Made by a program: the position numbers and the translations under genes. 37,930 bases of DNA from Oscillospiraceae bacterium (GTDB taxonomy: Bacteria > Bacillota > Clostridia > UBA1381): positions 1 through 37,930 of the forward strand of contig JAFLUC010000018.1 in NCBI GenBank assembly GCA_022509005.1, in the 5' to 3' direction. This document shows, in pieces, positions 34,868-37,930 of the stretch (positions are counted from its first letter, which is position 1; each line of letters opens with the position of its first letter). The notes beneath the pieces were generated by a model that was not told the DNA's origin, did not search any database, and worked only from the letters and a program-made list of their open reading frames with translations.

Positions 34868-36025
34868 TTAAAATTTACTTTTTACTATCTCTCTTGCTTC
34901 CTTATCAGCAGCATAAATATCATCAAGCGTTGGATTTACTATACTCTTATGCCGCGCCATTGCCTCTGCAATCGCGTCTGTAATTCCAAGATATGATAGT
35001 TTCCCCTTCATGAACATTTCAACTGCCGCTTCATCCGCACTGTTAAATACAGTAGCAAGAGTGCTTCCCTCTCCTCCGCCGCATCTTCCTGCCTGCCTTG
35101 CAAGCTCCAGTGCATAGAAGGTTTCCGTATCAGGCTCATCAAATGTGAGAGAACCGTATTTAAATAAATCAAGTTCATTCCCCGGGATCGATAATCGATT
35201 CGGATAAGTCAGCGCAAACTGGATGGGAAGCCGCATATCCGGTGCGCCAAGCTGTGCTATTACAGCATTATCCGTAAACTCAACAGCTGAATGTACCACG
35301 CTTTGACGGTGAATAAGCACCTTTATATCATCCACCTGAATATCAAACAGCCATTTTGCTTCTATTGTTTCAAGCCCCTTATTTACAAGCGTTGATGAAT
35401 CTATCGTCACCTTTGCGCCCATATCCCAGTTAGGGTTATGCAATGCCTGTTGTGGGGTTATGTTGACTAAGTCCTCACGCTTTTTTCCGAAAAACTCTCC
35501 CCCTGATGCTGTAAGCAGGATGCGCTTTATCTCCTTTTTATCGCTCATGCCAAGCATTGATTGAAATATAGCTGAATGCTCGCTGTCAACGGGAATTATA
35601 CACTTTCCGTATTCCGCCTCGCACTGTTTAATTATATTTCCGGCAGCAACAAGAGTTTCCTTGTTGGCAAGAGCAACGCGCTTGCGGCTCTTTATTGCCG
35701 CAATAGTCGGCTCAATACCCGCCATGCCTACAACCGAAACGACAACTGTTTCTGCCTCAGGCATCGCCGCCGCCTCTATAATACTATCCTTGCCACCAAG
35801 CACCTTTATACCAGTATCGGCAAGTCTGAGTTTAAGCTCCCGAGCGCAATCTTCATCAGCAACGCACACAAGCGATGGTCTGAATTCTCGTGCCTGCGCT
35901 TCAAGCAAATTTGTGTTTTTGTTTCCGGTTATTGCCGCAACCTCGAATTCGTCAGGATGATCCCGTACAATTTCAAGAGTCTGCGTACCGATTGAGCCGG
36001 TAGAACCGAGAATTGATATTTTCAT
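34868..36025 (-). CDS. dxr: 1-deoxy-D-xylulose 5-phosphate reductoisomerase
   Basis: The 385-residue NADPH-dependent enzyme performs the first committed step of the MEP pathway, DXP to MEP. The N-terminal nucleotide motif is GSTGSIGTQTL. Metal and substrate residues are seen in IPVDSEHSAIFQ, TASGGEFF (the flexible loop region) and TIDSSTLVNKGLE, and the C-terminal helical domain is complete. ATG 36025 is preferred to the TTG at 36031 because AGGGG is better spaced for it. Between cdsA and rseP. Confidence 0.96.
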   Translation of the reverse strand: MKISILGSTGSIGTQTLEIVRDHPDEFEVAAITGNKNTNLLEAQAREFRPSLVCVADEDCARELKLRLADTGIKVLGGKDSIIEAAAMPEAETVVVSVVGMAGIEPTIAAIKSRKRVALANKETLVAAGNIIKQCEAEYGKCIIPVDSEHSAIFQSMLGMSDKKEIKRILLTASGGEFFGKKREDLVNITPQQALHNPNWDMGAKVTIDSSTLVNKGLETIEAKWLFDIQVDDIKVLIHRQSVVHSAVEFTDNAVIAQLGAPDMRLPIQFALTYPNRLSIPGNELDLFKYGSLTFDEPDTETFYALELARQAGRCGGGEGSTLATVFNSADEAAVEMFMKGKLSYLGITDAIAEAMARHKSIVNPTLDDIYAADKEAREIVKSKF

Positions 36026-36084
36026 TTGCAAATATCCCCTTATATTATATTAAAAACCATAGTTGAATTATTCTTTGATTTATC

Positions 36085-36903
36085 CTATATAAGCCTAACA
36101 ATTATACTATAGAATATCGGGAAGAAATATACAACAGGCGTTACAAGCAGCACACTGTCAAATCTATCCATAAATCCGCCGTGTCCGGGGAATATCTTTC
36201 CGTAATCTTTAATATCGGCATCACGCTTAATTGCTGACGCGGCAAGATCTCCAAGCTGCGTTATTACCGAAGCGACAGCTCCGAGCAGTGCCGCTGTAAA
36301 ATACTCCGCCATACCTGTGCCGAACCCGATGAGTCGCTTGCCGACAATGTTGAGGAATAAAACATATGCGGCGCAAAGCAGCACTGAACATATAATTGCG
36401 CCAATTGAGCCTTCAACCGTCTTTTTCGGGCTTACCTTTGGTATGAGCTTATGTCTTCCAAAGAATGTGCCTGCAAAATAAGCTGCTGTGTCGCTGCCCC
36501 ATGCGATAATAAATATCAACATCATTGACGCAAGATTTCTTTCGATTCTTATAATCGGTATATAGCTCATTAGCAAAGCTATATACATAGTCATAAATAT
36601 TGTACTTAAAATTTCACGGTAATGTACTTTTCCGTGCAAAGCAACTGTGAATATCATTGTAATTCCGATCACAAGTGATATTGCAGGTTTTGTCTGTTCA
36701 AAATACATTCCCGCCATTATAAGCAAGCCACTGATATATCCGCACGCCTTAACAGGCGTTGAATTCGTTGTTACGCTGTAAACCTCATAGAGCATTGCCA
36801 AAGAAGCGATGCTGACTCCAATTATAAGAGGTATTTTACCTGCAAATATAATCGCAAAAAATACTATAAGCGCCACAATTGCCGTTATTGTTCGTTTTAA
36901 CAT
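36085..36903 (-). CDS. cdsA: Phosphatidate cytidylyltransferase (CDP-diglyceride synthase)
   Basis: The 272-residue membrane enzyme with about eight helices makes CDP-diacylglycerol from phosphatidate and CTP. The C-terminal signature is complete: GDLAASAIKRDADIKDYGKI, then PGHGGFMDRFDS with the catalytic Asp residues. WGSDTAAYFAG and SPKKTVEGSIG are the upstream conserved segments. AAAGGCGG precedes the ATG. It is 18 bp after uppS in the same operon. Confidence 0.96.
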   Translation of the reverse strand: MLKRTITAIVALIVFFAIIFAGKIPLIIGVSIASLAMLYEVYSVTTNSTPVKACGYISGLLIMAGMYFEQTKPAISLVIGITMIFTVALHGKVHYREILSTIFMTMYIALLMSYIPIIRIERNLASMMLIFIIAWGSDTAAYFAGTFFGRHKLIPKVSPKKTVEGSIGAIICSVLLCAAYVLFLNIVGKRLIGFGTGMAEYFTAALLGAVASVITQLGDLAASAIKRDADIKDYGKIFPGHGGFMDRFDSVLLVTPVVYFFPIFYSIIVRLI

Positions 36904-36921
36904 GCCAAATACCGCCTTTCA

Positions 36922-37662
36922 TTAAATTCCGCCGAAGCGTCTGCCGCGTCCTTGATATATACGTATGCATTCGTGCAGATCAGCAGGCTTGAAGTCCGGC
37001 CATAGCTTATTCACAAACACCATCTCCGCATAGCTTACCTGCCACAGCATGAAGTTGGATAACCTCTGTTCTCCGCTCGTTCTTATGAGCAGATCCACCT
37101 CCGGCTGCCCGGCAGTGTACAGATTATCATCAATATCCTTCTCTCTAAGCTCATCAGGATCAAGCTCACCGGCTGCCGCTCTTTTACAAAGCTGCTTTGC
37201 CGCGTTTATCAGTTCTTCTCTGCCTCCGTAGTTCAAAGCGATATTCATTACAATGCCTGTTCTATCACTTGTAAGCTTCTCTGTTTTTTTAATCTGCTCC
37301 TGCATCTCCTCTGAAAGCTCCTTCCGTGAGCCTATTGCGCGTATGCGCACATTTTCTCCGGCAAGGGTCTTTTCGGCATTTATGAGATAATCCATGAGAA
37401 GATTCATCAGATAATCTACTTCTGATTTGGGTCGTTTCCAGTTCTCTGTTGAAAACGCATATACGGTTATATATTTAACACCCATATTATTCGCTTCCGT
37501 TACTATCTTTTTAAGACTTTCAGCGCCTGCCTTATGACCTGCGCTTCTGGGCAACCCCCTTTTTTTAGCCCATCTGCCGTTTCCGTCCATTATAACACCG
37601 ATATGCTGCGGCAGATTATTCATATCTATATCGGAATTATCCTTTTTCTTCTTGAAAAACAT
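36922..37662 (-). CDS. uppS: Isoprenyl (undecaprenyl) diphosphate synthase
   Basis: The 246-residue cis-prenyltransferase makes the C55 carrier for peptidoglycan and wall polymers from the isoprenoid units supplied by the dxr/ispG pathway. MDGNGRWA with the catalytic Asp26, AFSTENWKRP, NIALNYGGREEL and the C-terminal DLLIRTSGEQRLSNFMLWQ are all present. The frame extends to 37704, but ATG 37662 follows AAAGGA and matches the family length. A terminator-like hairpin separates it from frr. Confidence 0.96.
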   Translation of the reverse strand: MFFKKKKDNSDIDMNNLPQHIGVIMDGNGRWAKKRGLPRSAGHKAGAESLKKIVTEANNMGVKYITVYAFSTENWKRPKSEVDYLMNLLMDYLINAEKTLAGENVRIRAIGSRKELSEEMQEQIKKTEKLTSDRTGIVMNIALNYGGREELINAAKQLCKRAAAGELDPDELREKDIDDNLYTAGQPEVDLLIRTSGEQRLSNFMLWQVSYAEMVFVNKLWPDFKPADLHECIRIYQGRGRRFGGI

Positions 37663-37686
37663 ATTTATGGTCCTTTTATTATATTT

Positions 37687-37729
37687 AAAAACAGTACCGC
37701 GCACACAGCCGCGGCGCGGTACTGTTTTT
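37687..37729 (-). terminator. Terminator or attenuator after frr
   Basis: A perfect 15-bp stem (37687-37701 with 37715-37729) with a GC-rich 13-nt loop ends in TTTTT on the minus strand. It lies between the frr stop and the uppS ribosome binding site. There is little room for a promoter before uppS, so partial readthrough is likely. Confidence 0.8.
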
Positions 37730-37742
37730 ATTTTTCAGATAA

Positions 37743-37930
37743 TTATAACTCTGTTATCTCTTTTTCCTTATCTGCTGTAATATTATCAATTTCCTTGATA
37801 TACTTATCTGTAAGGGTCTGGATATCCTTCTCGATCTTTTTCATATCATCTTCTGTAATCTCGCCGTCTTTCTTCTGCTTCTTGTACATTTCTATACCGT
37901 CACGGCGGGCATTGCGGATCTGAACCTTTG
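37743..37930 (-). CDS. frr: Ribosome recycling factor (partial, C-terminal 62 residues)
   Basis: Minus-strand translation from the window edge gives VQIRNARRDGIEMYKKQ followed by KKIEKDIQTLTDKYIKEID and ends ...KEKEITEL, the C-terminal helix of RRF. RRF works with EF-G to split the post-termination ribosome. The 5' part is outside the window. frr before uppS-cdsA-dxr-rseP is the standard order in Clostridia. Confidence 0.93.
   Translation of the reverse strand, partial: KVQIRNARRDGIEMYKKQKKDGEITEDDMKKIEKDIQTLTDKYIKEIDNITADKEKEITEL

Overview
The window is a moderately AT-rich stretch of chromosome from an anaerobic member of the Bacillota, most likely class Clostridia. The evidence is ctsR-mcsA-mcsB-clpC order, consensus sigma-A promoters, strong GGAGG ribosome binding sites, the MEP isoprenoid pathway, an SLH-domain surface protein, a CD1247-type protein after efp, and a dockerin/cohesin pair. 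Genus cannot be read from the sequence. Almost all genes are on the minus strand; secA-prfB and one small XRE regulator are on the plus strand. I saw no tRNA, rRNA, CRISPR array or transposase gene.

Layout, left to right. 1-2.4 kb: a NifU/IscU-like scaffold protein (cut by the left edge), purine nucleoside phosphorylase, a 109-bp palindromic element, and TspO. 2.6-3.8 kb: an ECF sigma factor with a large C-terminal domain that carries its own internal Shine-Dalgarno and ATG. 4.1-9.3 kb: the CtsR heat-shock operon, ctsR-mcsA-mcsB-clpC plus a translationally coupled lipoprotein with a metallo-beta-lactamase fold. It has a consensus promoter, a textbook CtsR operator and a terminator. 9.56-13.44 kb: secA and prfB, ending in a 48-bp perfect palindrome shared with the converging gene. 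13.5-19.2 kb: a SWIM/SNF2 ATPase, a GT-C-like membrane protein and a zinc-ribbon membrane protein. 19.3-21.1 kb: an SLH surface protein. 21.2-25.3 kb: an exopolysaccharide control module (CpsC-, CpsD- and CpsB-like, with a lipoprotein and a VanZ-like protein). 25.4-29.2 kb: ispG-aroQ-pepP, then efp and the CD1247-like gene from their own promoter.

29.3-33.7 kb looks like an insertion into the widely conserved frr-uppS-cdsA-dxr-rseP-ispG order. Between rseP and ispG sit a secreted cohesin protein, a 986-residue secreted protein (predicted amidase/cysteine peptidase, two ricin-type lectins, Fn3-like, cohesin, dockerin), and a divergent XRE regulator. The spacer between the regulator and the large gene holds two 24-bp direct repeats 32 bp apart. 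The block is bounded by terminators, and ispG has its own promoter. 33.7-37.9 kb: rseP, dxr, cdsA, uppS and the end of frr.

The best candidates for something undescribed are the cohesin/dockerin cassette, in which one chain carries both halves of the docking pair, and the sigma factor whose C-terminal domain may be made separately.
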